Positions 15,464 through 24,777 of a stretch of 64,000 nt of DNA are shown in pieces. Position 1 is the stretch's first letter. Each line of letters starts with the position of its first letter. The stretch comes from Microbacterium sp. SLBN-146. Lineage in GTDB: Bacteria; Actinomycetota; Actinomycetes; Actinomycetales; Microbacteriaceae. The position numbers were made by a program, and so were the translations under genes. The notes beneath the pieces were generated by a model. It was not told the DNA's origin, searched no databases, and worked only from the letters and a program-made list of their open reading frames with translations. The stretch covers positions 1,488,001-1,552,000 of the forward strand of contig NZ_VFMR01000001.1 in assembly GCF_006715145.1 (NCBI RefSeq). The letters run 5' to 3'.

Positions 15464-17440
15464 ATGCCCACGCGAACGAACGGTGGATCCCGTGTGAGGA
15501 GAGCCGCCGTTGCCGTGGTCGCAGCCGTCGCGCTCGCCGTCACGGGGGCGATCGCCCTGCCTGCCGGCGCCGTCGACGAGCCGATCAACGTCGCACTGGC
15601 ATCCGGTGAGAACGCCCCCACGACGGAGGTCAGCTATGTCCCGGCGTGGAACTCGGCCGCGGCGCTGAACAACGGCGTCGTCGGGCCGACGAACACGCTC
15701 TCGGCGATGTGGGGAACGTGGGGTGCGCCGGGCAATCCGACGCAGGACACCGCCACGTACACGTGGGAGCAGCCCGTCACGGTGAGCTCCTCGAAGCTGT
15801 ACTTGTGGCAGAACCACTTGACCCCGGGCGGCGATTCCGGTGTCATGATCCCGTCGGCGTGGAAGGTCGAGTACCGCACCACCGCGGGCGAGTGGGCCCC
15901 GGTCACGGGCGCGGACCTGACGTATCCGCTGCCCGTGCTCGACACCGCAGCGCCCATCGCGTCGCTTCCCGTCGTGCAGGCGGACTTCGATGCCGTCACG
16001 ACGACGGCGGTCCGCCTCACTCTGGATCGCGTCGTGTTCCAGAGTCAGCGCAAAGCCACGAGCGTCATCGAGTGGGAGGTCTGGGGCGTCAACGCACCGA
16101 TCGAGGAGCCTGAGCCCGAGGACCCGAACGCCTTCATCGACGCACAGGCCGTGGCCGTGCGCACCGTCACGGGCACCGCTCCGATGCTCCCCGGCAATGT
16201 CTGGGTGATCGGCGAGAACGGTCCGCTGCGCTACGTCGATGTCGAGTGGGCCGGTGTCGCGCCCGCGAGCTACGCGTCGCCGGGACAGTTCGAAGTCGTC
16301 GGCGATCCCGCCGGCTACGACGGACAGACGGTGAGCGCAACGGTGTTCGTCGCCGACACGCTGTCGACCGCGATCGAGAGCGTCGACTACACAGCGACCA
16401 TCACGACTCCCGGCGTCGAGCCGGTGCTTCCCGACACCGTCCGCGCGACATTCGAGGACGGCACGGCGAGCAGCGGCGTCGACGTGGAGTGGGATGCCGT
16501 CGCACCGTCTGCCTACGCGGATATCGATGCGATCTTCGATGTCGAGGGGGCCGTCGACGGCTATGAACCGGGAGCTGTCGCGACGGTCTTCGTCGTCGAG
16601 CCGCTCGATCAGACGAAGCCGATCGTGTCGGTCTCGTTCGACGCCGCGCCGCAGGGGAGCGGGTGGTACACGACCGCTCCGACCGTGACGATCACGGCGG
16701 AGCCGACCGCGAGCCCCGTCGTCGGGATCGAGTACAGCCTCGACGGCGAGACCTGGGCGGCATACACGGAACCGTTCGTCGTATCGGCACAGGGCGAGGT
16801 CAGCGTCATGGCGCGGGCGACGAGCGAAGACGATGCCGTCGGCGAAGCATCCGAGACCATCAAGGTCGACACGATGGCACCCGAGACCGGTGTCGACTGG
16901 GTCGTCGTGGACGGCACGTCCGTCACCGTCACCCTCACGCCGACCGATGCGGAGCCCGGCTCGGGCGTCACGCGGACGGTGTGGTCGGACGGTCCCGATG
17001 CCTCGCCGACCGGTGAGCTCAACAACATGTATGCGACGTACGAGGAACCGTTCTCGGTCCAGCTGACCGAAGCGCCGCGATACGTGCACGTGCAGGCTCA
17101 GGATGCCGCGGGCAACGTCGAGGAGTACGTGACGATCGAGCTCCCGACGCTCAGTGCCGAGGCGCTGGATCTGGAGCCGACGGTCACGCAGCGTTGCATC
17201 GCCGGGAAGGCGTATGTCGCGGTTTCGGTGAAGAATGCGGATGATGTCGCGGCGATGGTGGAGATCGATACGCCGTACGGGTCGAAGACCTACGCGGCTG
17301 TCGCGGCGGGTCGGACGGTGTCGGTGGCGTTCGCGTCGCGCGCTCCGAGCATCGGTGCGGGCGAGGTCGAGGTGACCGGTACCGCTGGTGAGCTCGGCTA
17401 CGCCGGCACGGTGGAGTACGACGCGCACAGCTGCCGCTGA
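15464..17440 (+). CDS. Secreted non-catalytic discoidin/Ig-domain protein with shared C-terminal module
   Basis: 658-residue secreted protein without a recognisable catalytic domain. ATG at 15464 is chosen for its AGGAG site 6 bases upstream; ATG codons at 15440 and 15446 are in frame but lack one. A signal peptide ends near PAGAVDE (about 33). One discoidin-like domain (about 36-210, with WGTWG and TYTWEQPV) resembles those of the GH43 at 9653. Two Big_4-like Ig repeats (about 225-385) and an Ig/chitobiase-C-like region (390-560) follow, then the conserved module (567-658, TQRC to HSCR). It is 25 bases after the GH127-type gene and probably in the same transcript. It may bind glycan and help dock the enzymes. 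Codon choice shifts to G/T-ending codons from about 17164, over the C-terminal module. Confidence 0.85.
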   Translation: MPTRTNGGSRVRRAAVAVVAAVALAVTGAIALPAGAVDEPINVALASGENAPTTEVSYVPAWNSAAALNNGVVGPTNTLSAMWGTWGAPGNPTQDTATYTWEQPVTVSSSKLYLWQNHLTPGGDSGVMIPSAWKVEYRTTAGEWAPVTGADLTYPLPVLDTAAPIASLPVVQADFDAVTTTAVRLTLDRVVFQSQRKATSVIEWEVWGVNAPIEEPEPEDPNAFIDAQAVAVRTVTGTAPMLPGNVWVIGENGPLRYVDVEWAGVAPASYASPGQFEVVGDPAGYDGQTVSATVFVADTLSTAIESVDYTATITTPGVEPVLPDTVRATFEDGTASSGVDVEWDAVAPSAYADIDAIFDVEGAVDGYEPGAVATVFVVEPLDQTKPIVSVSFDAAPQGSGWYTTAPTVTITAEPTASPVVGIEYSLDGETWAAYTEPFVVSAQGEVSVMARATSEDDAVGEASETIKVDTMAPETGVDWVVVDGTSVTVTLTPTDAEPGSGVTRTVWSDGPDASPTGELNNMYATYEEPFSVQLTEAPRYVHVQAQDAAGNVEEYVTIELPTLSAEALDLEPTVTQRCIAGKAYVAVSVKNADDVAAMVEIDTPYGSKTYAAVAAGRTVSVAFASRAPSIGAGEVEVTGTAGELGYAGTVEYDAHSCR

Positions 17441-17450
17441 CGCGTCCCTC

Positions 17451-17486
17451 GGAAGGGCCCGTGGTCTTCGGACTGCGGGCCCTTCC
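17451..17486 (+). terminator. Terminator of the forward enzyme operon
   Basis: Perfect 11-base arms GGAAGGGCCCG and CGGGCCCTTCC with a 14-base loop, 10 bases after the stop of the discoidin protein. It separates this operon from the convergent LamG-GH43 gene. Confidence 0.75.
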
Positions 17487-17543
17487 GCGTGCTCTCGCGC
17501 CTGCCATGCGCGCTGCCGCGCCCGCGCGTCGCGACGCCCTGGT

Positions 17544-17616
17544 CCGTGAGACTGCACCTTCCGGACGAGACTGCGCTCCGACGGTGCTGTCTCGGCCGGA
17601 GGATGCAGTCTCGCGG
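17544..17616. repeat. Dispersed palindromic repeat (GAGACTGCA family), copy A
   Basis: Ends are inverted copies of CCGTGAGACTGCACC / GGATGCAGTCTCGCGG. Inside are further partial copies (CGAGACTGCGCTCCG and GCTGTCTCGGCCG). A second copy with the same architecture lies at 44075-44176, more than 26 kb away in another intergenic region. Family unknown; compatible with a REP/MITE-like non-autonomous element. The rest of the 17487-17751 stretch is GC-rich and carries no gene. Confidence 0.72.
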
Positions 17617-17751
17617 CGGGGACGAGAGCTCTCGAGGCGAGCGGGGCGAGCGGGGCTCCGGGGCGAGCGGGGCGCCGGGAGGGGGGACGGGATGCGGGGG
17701 AGGGCTGCCGGGGCCGAGGGATGCCGGGGTGCCGGGGTGCCGGGATGCGGA

Positions 17752-17809
17752 AGGGCCCCGGCGGAGGAATCCACCGGGGCCCTGAGCTGTCGCGGGCGTC
17801 AGGCCCGCG
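17752..17809 (-). terminator. Double hairpin terminator of the reverse LamG-GH43 gene
   Basis: Two hairpins follow the minus-strand stop at 17822: CGCGGGC/GCCCGCG at 17791-17809 and AGGGCCCCGG/CCGGGGCCCT at 17752-17783. Position and perfect arms support termination, though without a strong T-run. Confidence 0.65.
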
Positions 17810-17821
17810 GCATCCGATCGA

Positions 17822-20749
17822 TCAGCCGCACGAGCGCGCCGTGTAGGCGGCGCTGACGGTGCCGGTCGCGTCGCCCGACGTGACGTCGACGACGACCTGT
17901 CCGCCGGCGATGCTCGCTGCGCGGGTCGTGAAGGCGTACGAGGCCGACTTTCCGGCGGCGATCGTCGCGGACTTCGTGCCGAAGGCCGTCTCGACCTCGA
18001 CCTGCGCGGCATCCGCCCCGCCATTCGTGATCTTCGCGACCAGGACGACCTTGCCGGCGAGGCAGCGCGTCTCGGTGGTCACCTCGACCTCGATCGCGGC
18101 CTCGACCGTGACCGTCGCCTCGACGGGCATGCGCGAGTCGTCCTGAGCGATGCCCGAGACGGTGAACGTTCCCGCTTCGGCGTAGCTCGACGGATCCACG
18201 TCCTCCCAGAGGACGTCGACCGTCTGCTGCGAGCCGTCCGCCTTCGTGAGTGCGGCCTTCGGCAGCACCGGTGCGACACCGGCATCCGTCGTGACGTCCA
18301 TCGCCCCGACCGAGGCCACGGCGATCGACGGCGCGTACGCCTCGAGAACCTTCTGGTACTCGGCACGCGTGACGGGGATCACCGTGCCGTGGCGCGGCTT
18401 TCCTCCGTCGGCGTTCTGCGGGAGTCCCTGACGGAGCTTCGCACCCACCGGCTGCCAGGCGTTGCCGTCGTTGATGTTGTTCGTCCCGAACGGGATGTAG
18501 TAGTTCGGGCCGCCGTGGTAGTTCGGCTGGTCGATGAAGAGGAACCAGTCGAGCCCGTTCACGTCGCCTTCGTTCGCGGCGAAGATGTTGGCACCCTCAC
18601 CGCTCGTGAAGGTTCCGCCCGGCTCGCCGTTGGGAAGGCCGCTCGCGACCCGATCCTTGACGAGCGTCCACTGGTCGGCTGCGCCGGTCGCCCCGGGCAG
18701 GGTGCCCGTGATGGTCGCGAGCAGGTCGGTCGACTTCTCGTGACGGATCGTCATGCTCGCCTCGTCCTTCGTGAAGCGGTGGTAGACGCCGTCGACCTCT
18801 GCGACCGTCGAGTCGATCAGGCCGAGGCCTGCTCCGCGACGCACGTCGATCCAGATCTGCGGGTCCGAGAAGGTCACGAAGTCGTCGGTCGTCGCGTACA
18901 TCATGCGGTTGTACGTGACGGCCGTGCGGTCTGCCGCGTTGGTGGTCGGGTAGAGGTTCGAGGCCCAGAAGACCACGAACGTGTCCAGCTCGTCGCTCCA
19001 GAACGCCTCGGGAGCCCACGTGTTGCCCGCGAAGTCGCTCGAGACCTTGACGTGACGCTGCTCAGACCACGTGACGAGGTCGTCCGACTCCCACACCTCG
19101 ATGTACTTCGAGCCCGAGATCTGCGCCGTCGTGAACCCGCCGGCGAGCCCCGCGACCTTCAGGTCGGTGGCGATCATGTAGAACTTGTCGCCTTCGGGTG
19201 CGCGGATGATGTACGGGTCGCGAAGACCCTCCGTGCCGACCGTCGAGGTGAAGATGGGCTGTCCTGCGTTCAGCGTGTTCCAGCTGAGAGCGTCGTTGCC
19301 CTTGGATGCCGCGATGCTGACGCGCTCGGCTCCGTCGCCCTCACCGGTGAAGAACGTCCAGAAGTACGCCTCCGTCTTGTCGGTGCCACCCGGCATGGGC
19401 TGGATCCGCGCCGAGAACGTCCGGCTGCCCGAGGCTGCCCCGTTCGCGGCGGTCGCCGTGAGTTCGACCGTGACCGGCTCCGAACCGGCGGCGGGACGCT
19501 CGATGTCCACGGTGCGCGCGTTCTCGCGAACGCCGGTGCGGAGCGACGCGTAGTCGGACCCCGCCGCGGCGACCGTCCAGGTGATCGTCGACCCGAGTGC
19601 TCCGACAGCCGGCACCGAGAAGTTGGTGCGGATGTTGTCGAGGTTCATGATCTCGATCGCCGCGAGGTCCCGTTCGACCTCTTCGGCATCCGTGAGCTGC
19701 TGCGGCACGACGACGGTGTAGGTCTGCGTGCGGCTCTCGGCCCCGACGGTGAACGTCGCGGTCAGCGTCACGGTGGCATCCCCTGCGCCGGCAGCCGGGC
19801 GGGTGACCGCCGCGGTCGTGCCGGAGACCGAGATCGCCGCGTTGTCGGATGCCCACGAGACGGCTGCGCCGGCGCTCGTGACGGGAACCGAGAAGTTCGC
19901 GGTCGCGGTCGACGGCACCGACACGGCGGCGACGGCGCGGTCGAGTGCCTGACCCGCGTAGAGCGACTGGATGTCGGTCGCGCTCAGAGCGGTGTCGTAC
20001 ACGGCGAAGTCGTCGATGAGGCCGCTCCAGCTCGTGTCGTTGTAGACCGAGCGGCCGAGGCTCGCCACGAGGGTGCCCTGGAAGTCGGCGACGCTGCGCG
20101 CGATCGCGGTCTGAGCGATCTGTGCACCGTTGATGTACGTCGTCAACTGGCCGGTCGTTCCGTTGATGACCGTCGTGTAGAGGTTCAGTCCGGCCGGCGT
20201 CCGTGCGCCGACCGTGGCGGAGTTCGTCCCTCCCGCGCCCACTTCGGTGGTCCAGGGAGAGCCCGCGCTGACCGAGTTCGTGACGACGGACTTGACGTAC
20301 CCGCTCGGGTTCGACGGGTTGAGGAGCCAGTACTCGGGCGGGATGTTGCCGCTCGCGGGCTGGATGCCGATGAACGCCGCAGCGGTGTTCGCGGGGCCCG
20401 TGCGCGGCGAGAGCCACGTCGAGATCGTGAGGTCCTTCTTGCCCGCGAGGGGGGCGCTGGGAACTTCGACATAGGCCGCGGTGCCGCGCGCGCCACCGGG
20501 GAGCGACAGGCTTCCGTCGGCGACGGATCCGCCGCTCTGGCGCAGCGTTGCGTTGTGGCCGTTGCCGCTCGAGTCGGCGATCGTCGTGCCGTCTGCCGTG
20601 TCGAACGAGTAATGGATGAGCGGTTCGCCCGCGACGGCGGCGTTGGCGGCCGTGGGGACGACGGTGCCGGCGAGCGCGAGTGCGACGGCCGTGGTGACTG
20701 CCGCGCTCGAGGTGAGGAATCGGGTTCGGGTTCGGGTGCGCGGTCTCAT
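17822..20749 (-). CDS. Secreted LamG-GH43 enzyme with shared C-terminal module
   Basis: 975-residue secreted enzyme. ATG at 20749 follows AAGGA; the frame upstream to 20833 has no signal peptide. A basic N-terminus with RTRTRTR precedes a hydrophobic core and cleavage after TAANAA (about 38). A LamG/concanavalin-like domain fills about 45-265, two atrophied Ig-like repeats 270-455, and a GH43 propeller about 462-800. The likely catalytic triad is Asp511 (LRDPYI), Asp646 (LIDST) and Glu718 (SGEGANIF). A Big_4-like Ig domain (about 825-890) and the common module (893-975, TETRC to ARSCG) end the protein. Closely similar in layout to the enzyme at 37082. Divergent from the gene at 21050, with several candidate operators between. 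Probably an arabinan-active arabinofuranosidase or endo-arabinanase; the exact activity cannot be told. Confidence 0.88.
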   Translation of the reverse strand: MRPRTRTRTRFLTSSAAVTTAVALALAGTVVPTAANAAVAGEPLIHYSFDTADGTTIADSSGNGHNATLRQSGGSVADGSLSLPGGARGTAAYVEVPSAPLAGKKDLTISTWLSPRTGPANTAAAFIGIQPASGNIPPEYWLLNPSNPSGYVKSVVTNSVSAGSPWTTEVGAGGTNSATVGARTPAGLNLYTTVINGTTGQLTTYINGAQIAQTAIARSVADFQGTLVASLGRSVYNDTSWSGLIDDFAVYDTALSATDIQSLYAGQALDRAVAAVSVPSTATANFSVPVTSAGAAVSWASDNAAISVSGTTAAVTRPAAGAGDATVTLTATFTVGAESRTQTYTVVVPQQLTDAEEVERDLAAIEIMNLDNIRTNFSVPAVGALGSTITWTVAAAGSDYASLRTGVRENARTVDIERPAAGSEPVTVELTATAANGAASGSRTFSARIQPMPGGTDKTEAYFWTFFTGEGDGAERVSIAASKGNDALSWNTLNAGQPIFTSTVGTEGLRDPYIIRAPEGDKFYMIATDLKVAGLAGGFTTAQISGSKYIEVWESDDLVTWSEQRHVKVSSDFAGNTWAPEAFWSDELDTFVVFWASNLYPTTNAADRTAVTYNRMMYATTDDFVTFSDPQIWIDVRRGAGLGLIDSTVAEVDGVYHRFTKDEASMTIRHEKSTDLLATITGTLPGATGAADQWTLVKDRVASGLPNGEPGGTFTSGEGANIFAANEGDVNGLDWFLFIDQPNYHGGPNYYIPFGTNNINDGNAWQPVGAKLRQGLPQNADGGKPRHGTVIPVTRAEYQKVLEAYAPSIAVASVGAMDVTTDAGVAPVLPKAALTKADGSQQTVDVLWEDVDPSSYAEAGTFTVSGIAQDDSRMPVEATVTVEAAIEVEVTTETRCLAGKVVLVAKITNGGADAAQVEVETAFGTKSATIAAGKSASYAFTTRAASIAGGQVVVDVTSGDATGTVSAAYTARSCG

Positions 20750-21049
20750 GCGCGGCTTCCTTGCTCTCGTCGATGTGCGACGAGGCGTCCCTTCGCTCAG
20801 GCCGCGAGGCCGAAGCGGACAGTTGTGCGTCATCGCGCAATCGTTCGGCCGCTCACGCGGCCGACGGACATGAATGTTACCGGGAACATCCCAGTGTGAT
20901 CAAGGTACGTCGGCCTACGCGCTGCTGTCAAGAAATCGCTACCGGAAACCGGGGGGAACGCTTTCCCACTCTTGCGCGGGGAGCGATTCCCGGTAATGTG
21001 AGCGATAACACGCTGAACGACGATGTCCAGTCACTTGATGGAGAGTGGA
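20750..21049. promoter_or_regulatory. Divergent control region with several CCGG-centred operators
   Basis: 300 bases between two divergent secreted-enzyme genes. Candidate operators: ATGTTACCGGGAACAT at 20874-20889 (14 of 16 positions symmetric), GCTACCGGAAAC at 20938-20949 and ATTCCCGGTAAT at 20986-20997. All share a central CCGG flanked by TA/GA half-sites as at 4674. AGCGATAACACGCT at 21001-21014 is a further short inverted pair just before the forward start. Inferred to be LacI-type sites allowing joint control of both enzymes. Confidence 0.6.
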
Positions 21050-24000
21050 ATGAGAGTGTTTTCTCGAGCCCGACGGTCTGCCGTCGCCGCTGTCGCCGCA
21101 GGGGCGATGATCTTCGGAATGGGCGCCGTCACGGCGCACGCTGCTCCGCCGGACGAGGGCCTCCTCGCGGAGTACCTGTTCACGCAGACGTCGGGAACGA
21201 CCGTCGCGAACTCCGCGGAGGGCGCGACGCTCGGACCCGCAACCGTCCGCAACCTCCAGCCGACGGACTGGACCGGCACCGCCCTCACGATGCGCGGCGG
21301 TGCGAAGACCTCGAACGGGAACTGGGTCGAGCTTCCGCAGAACATCCTCTCCGGTAAGACGTCCGCGACCATCACAGCCGAAGTGAAGGCATCCGCCGCG
21401 ATGCTGAGCGGCTTCCATTTCTTGTGGAACGTCGGCAACGACTCCTCCGCCACGGAGTACCTCTTCGCTTCACTCAACTGCGCGTCGGGTCGTTCCCCGC
21501 TCGTCGGGATCAAGTCGGGCGGGGTCGAGCAGCTCGCGCAGTCGACCTCGTGCGGCATCACGGCGGGTCAATGGGTCAACGTCACCTCCGTCGTCGACGG
21601 GGCGAGTGGCACGGCCTCCCTCTATATCGACGGAATCCGCACGGCGCAGGCACCCGTCGCCTTCACGCCGGCCGACGTCCTGAACCAGTCGCTCAACACG
21701 ATCGGGCGCGCGCCGTGGCCGGATCCGCTCTTCCAGGGCGCGATCTCATCGTTCCGCGTCTATGACCGCGCGCTCTCGGCCGCCGAGGTCGCGGAGGTGT
21801 CGGCCGAGGACGCGCAGGCGAACGCGGCCGAGCTGCAGGGCCAGGCGCAGGCGATCCTCACGGGACTTGCGCTGACCGACCGCGAGACGTCGAGCGACAT
21901 CGATCTCCCCACCGCGAACGGCCGCGTCACCTGGACGTCGAGCAACCCCGACGTCGTTGCGACGAACGGGCTCGTGATGCCGCCGCTCGCCGGTCAGCAG
22001 GCGATCCCCGTCCAGCTGACGGCGACGGCATCCATCCGCGGCATCACCGCGAGCAGCACGATCACCGTCACGGTGCTCCCCTCGACGGAGACCCCGTCCG
22101 AACGCATCGAGCGTCTCGCGCAGCGCTTCGTCATCCCCTCGATCGTGCGCTCGGGTGCGGCGCTTCCCGCGGCCCCCGCCGGCACCGAGGTCACCGTGAC
22201 CGGCGCGACGGGTGGAATCGAGGTTGATGAGGCGATCACGTCGGGCTCGAGCGAGCCCCTCGATGGGGGGATCACGGTCGCCGTCAGCGACGCGTCGACG
22301 GGAGCGAGTGTCGAGCGACGCTTCGCCGTCCGTGTCCTCCCGGCCACGTCGCCGCAGATCATCGCCTACAACAGGAACCCGACGTCGGTCGCGGAGGCGA
22401 ACAACGCCGATGTCGCGTTGAGCATGCATCTCGCGCTCGAGTCAGCAGACGGGTGGATGCCGCTCAACGAGAACTACGGCATCTTCTTCCCGCGGACCTC
22501 CACGCCGATCCCGGCGAACGGCCCGAGCGACGGGCTTCTCCGGAGCCTCCGGAACCCCCACGTGTTCTACCAGGAGGATGGGTCGTTCGGCATCGTGGCG
22601 ACCCGGACGTTGCGGAACGGGGGAGTGGAGAACCTGCAGTCGAGCAGTCTCCTCTACGCCCGCAGCGCCGACCTCCTGTCGTACGAGGAGGTCGGGATGA
22701 TCGACCTCGGCGTCACGAGCGGCGTCAACGACCCTGCCGTCGTCTGGGATTCCGCCTCCGAACGCTACGTCGTGAGCTGGACCTCGGATGCCGGCGTCGC
22801 GTTCTTCACGACGTTCGGAGACCTCGCCGATCCGGCGACTCGCGGGCCTGTCCAACGTGGCGCGATCACCGCGACCGAAGGCGTTGACGACCCCGGCATC
22901 CCGAACTTCGCGACCGGCAATGCGCTCGTCGTGTCATCCCCGGTCGCCGATGCGCTGTCCGTCCGGTTCGGCCGGATCGTCAACACGGGTGTCGCGGATC
23001 TCGAGGACGTCGAGATCGCCGCGGGTGACGAGCTCGCCGCGGCGGATCTTCCGCAGCGTGCGGAACTGTCCTACAACGACGGTTCGACGTCGACCCGGGC
23101 GATCGCCTGGGATGCCGGCTCCCTCGACGCCGTCGACACCTCGACGCCCGGCACCTACGAGGTCACGGGCACGATCGCAGCGCCCGAGTACGCGACGCCG
23201 TTCGCCGACGAGCGCGCCGACCCGTCGGTGTTCCGCTACGACTGGAACGGTCAGCAGAAGTTCCTCATGATCGCCACGGAGGACATCTACGGCGGCAACA
23301 TCAATCCGCAGGGCGGCGCGCACATGCCGATCCGTATCGCCGATCGCATCGAGGACCTCTCGGACGAGGCGATCGCAGCGGGCCGCAACGTCGAGATCGA
23401 CCTCTTGCGCCGCGGTGACACCGACGCCGACGGCGCAGTGATGACGGGATGCTTCTGGGCGCCCGAGTACCACGTCATCGGCGGAAAGCTGTCGATCCTG
23501 TTCATGCCCTGCTACAACGGCACGAACGGCCAACCCGACATGTGGACGGGGCGCGCGAGCATCATCCAGTTGAAGCAGGATGCACAGGGTGCGGACCTCG
23601 ATCCCGCGGTGCCGGCGAACTGGACGAAGCCGCAGAAGGTGCTCCGCAGCGGCGGCGGCGCTCTGAACCCCGTGCAGGGCATCTCGCTCGACATGACGTA
23701 CCTCGAAGACTCCGGCCAGTCGTACTACATCTGGCAGCAGCTCGGCTCGCTGTACATCGCGAGGATGGACCCGTCGAACCCGACTCGGCTGACGTCGGAG
23801 CCGGTGCGGATCCTCGCGCCCGAGTACGCGTGGGACAACGTCATCGCGGAAGGCCCGAACGTGTATGCCCGCGACGGCGTGCTGAACCTCATCTACTCCG
23901 GATCGACGGTCGGCGACACCTATACGACGGGTCTCGCGACGGCGATCGCGGGGGAGGGGGTCGATCTGACGTCACCCGCCGCGTGGACGAAGCTCAACTA

Positions 24001-24559
24001 CCCCATCCAGAAGTCGGGTGTCTTCAACGGTGCGTGGCAGCTCGGGACGGGACACGGCATGTGGTCGCACGACGAAGACGACAATCTGCTCTACGTCTTC
24101 CACGCGCGCACCGACAACAGAGGGCTGAGCGGACGGGACATGTTCGTCCGCCGCGTCCACTGGGCTTCGGACGGACTGCCGATCTTCGACATGGAATCGG
24201 ACGAGGAAGTTGCGCCGGAGAACCGCGAGGTCTCCGTGACAGTGACCGTGACCCCCGTGGCCGCCCCCGTGCTCGATGCGTCGGCGACCGTCACGGCCCG
24301 GTGTATCGGGGGCAAGGTGGTGCAGATCCTCACCGTCAAGAACGGCGAGGACGTCCCCGTGACGATGACGGCGACGGGGCCCTACGGGACGAAGGCCTTC
24401 GGCTCCGTCGCCGCAGGCAAGAGCATGTCGGCGTCGTTCACGACGAGGCAGGCTGCGATCGCCGCGGGAACCATGACCCTGACCGCTTCTGCCACCGTCG
24501 ACGGGGCTCCTGTCACCGCGACGATCGATGCGGCGTTCCCCGCCGCATCCTGCGGCTGA
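21050..24559 (+). CDS. Large secreted LamG-GH43 enzyme with duplicated propeller region and shared C-terminal module
   Basis: 1169-residue secreted enzyme. ATG at 21050 follows GGAGAG; the signal peptide (RARR, hydrophobic core) is cleaved near AHAAP at about 30. A LamG-like domain spans about 32-255, followed by atrophied Ig-like repeats (260-440). Residues about 445-640 resemble part of a GH43-type propeller (NPHVFYQEDGSFG, NDPAVVWD). An Ig-like insert (about 650-715) follows, then a second propeller with Asp724 in RADPSVF and Glu806 in FWAPEYHV (about 716-1065), typical GH43 motifs. The end is the common module (about 1072-1169, TARC to ASCG). Only the second propeller clearly has catalytic motifs. 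Divergent from the LamG-GH43 gene at 17822. Confidence 0.86.
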   Translation: MRVFSRARRSAVAAVAAGAMIFGMGAVTAHAAPPDEGLLAEYLFTQTSGTTVANSAEGATLGPATVRNLQPTDWTGTALTMRGGAKTSNGNWVELPQNILSGKTSATITAEVKASAAMLSGFHFLWNVGNDSSATEYLFASLNCASGRSPLVGIKSGGVEQLAQSTSCGITAGQWVNVTSVVDGASGTASLYIDGIRTAQAPVAFTPADVLNQSLNTIGRAPWPDPLFQGAISSFRVYDRALSAAEVAEVSAEDAQANAAELQGQAQAILTGLALTDRETSSDIDLPTANGRVTWTSSNPDVVATNGLVMPPLAGQQAIPVQLTATASIRGITASSTITVTVLPSTETPSERIERLAQRFVIPSIVRSGAALPAAPAGTEVTVTGATGGIEVDEAITSGSSEPLDGGITVAVSDASTGASVERRFAVRVLPATSPQIIAYNRNPTSVAEANNADVALSMHLALESADGWMPLNENYGIFFPRTSTPIPANGPSDGLLRSLRNPHVFYQEDGSFGIVATRTLRNGGVENLQSSSLLYARSADLLSYEEVGMIDLGVTSGVNDPAVVWDSASERYVVSWTSDAGVAFFTTFGDLADPATRGPVQRGAITATEGVDDPGIPNFATGNALVVSSPVADALSVRFGRIVNTGVADLEDVEIAAGDELAAADLPQRAELSYNDGSTSTRAIAWDAGSLDAVDTSTPGTYEVTGTIAAPEYATPFADERADPSVFRYDWNGQQKFLMIATEDIYGGNINPQGGAHMPIRIADRIEDLSDEAIAAGRNVEIDLLRRGDTDADGAVMTGCFWAPEYHVIGGKLSILFMPCYNGTNGQPDMWTGRASIIQLKQDAQGADLDPAVPANWTKPQKVLRSGGGALNPVQGISLDMTYLEDSGQSYYIWQQLGSLYIARMDPSNPTRLTSEPVRILAPEYAWDNVIAEGPNVYARDGVLNLIYSGSTVGDTYTTGLATAIAGEGVDLTSPAAWTKLNYPIQKSGVFNGAWQLGTGHGMWSHDEDDNLLYVFHARTDNRGLSGRDMFVRRVHWASDGLPIFDMESDEEVAPENREVSVTVTVTPVAAPVLDASATVTARCIGGKVVQILTVKNGEDVPVTMTATGPYGTKAFGSVAAGKSMSASFTTRQAAIAAGTMTLTASATVDGAPVTATIDAAFPAASCG

Positions 24560-24564
24560 GACCC

Positions 24565-24599
24565 GGGGTCGAGCGGTGCAGGACATACCGCTCGGCCCC
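24565..24599 (+). terminator. Hairpin terminator after LamG-GH43 gene
   Basis: Perfect 13-base arms GGGGTCGAGCGGT and ACCGCTCGGCCCC with a 9-base loop, 5 bases after the stop. Confidence 0.75.
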
Positions 24600-24711
24600 G
24601 CACCAGCGTCCGCTGCCGCGCTCTGTGGCGGGGCTTCGGGTGCCAGCGGGGAGCAGTCGTCCCGAGGAAGAGAAGTTCGTCACCGAAAAGCTTATCGAAA
24701 GGGTTGTTCTC

Positions 24712-24724
24712 GGTAACCGTTATC
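24712..24724. promoter_or_regulatory. Candidate operator GGTAACCGTTATC
   Basis: Odd-centred palindrome with five of six paired positions, carrying the GGTAAC half-site seen before other genes of the locus. It lies 54 bases before the ORF at 24778 and 296 before the WxL-like gene. The stretch 24600-24711 holds nothing else recognisable. Confidence 0.5.
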
Positions 24725-24777
24725 GCTAACATCATCTCGAGCCCGTCGATCCACAGTCGGATCCAGAGCAAAGGTGC

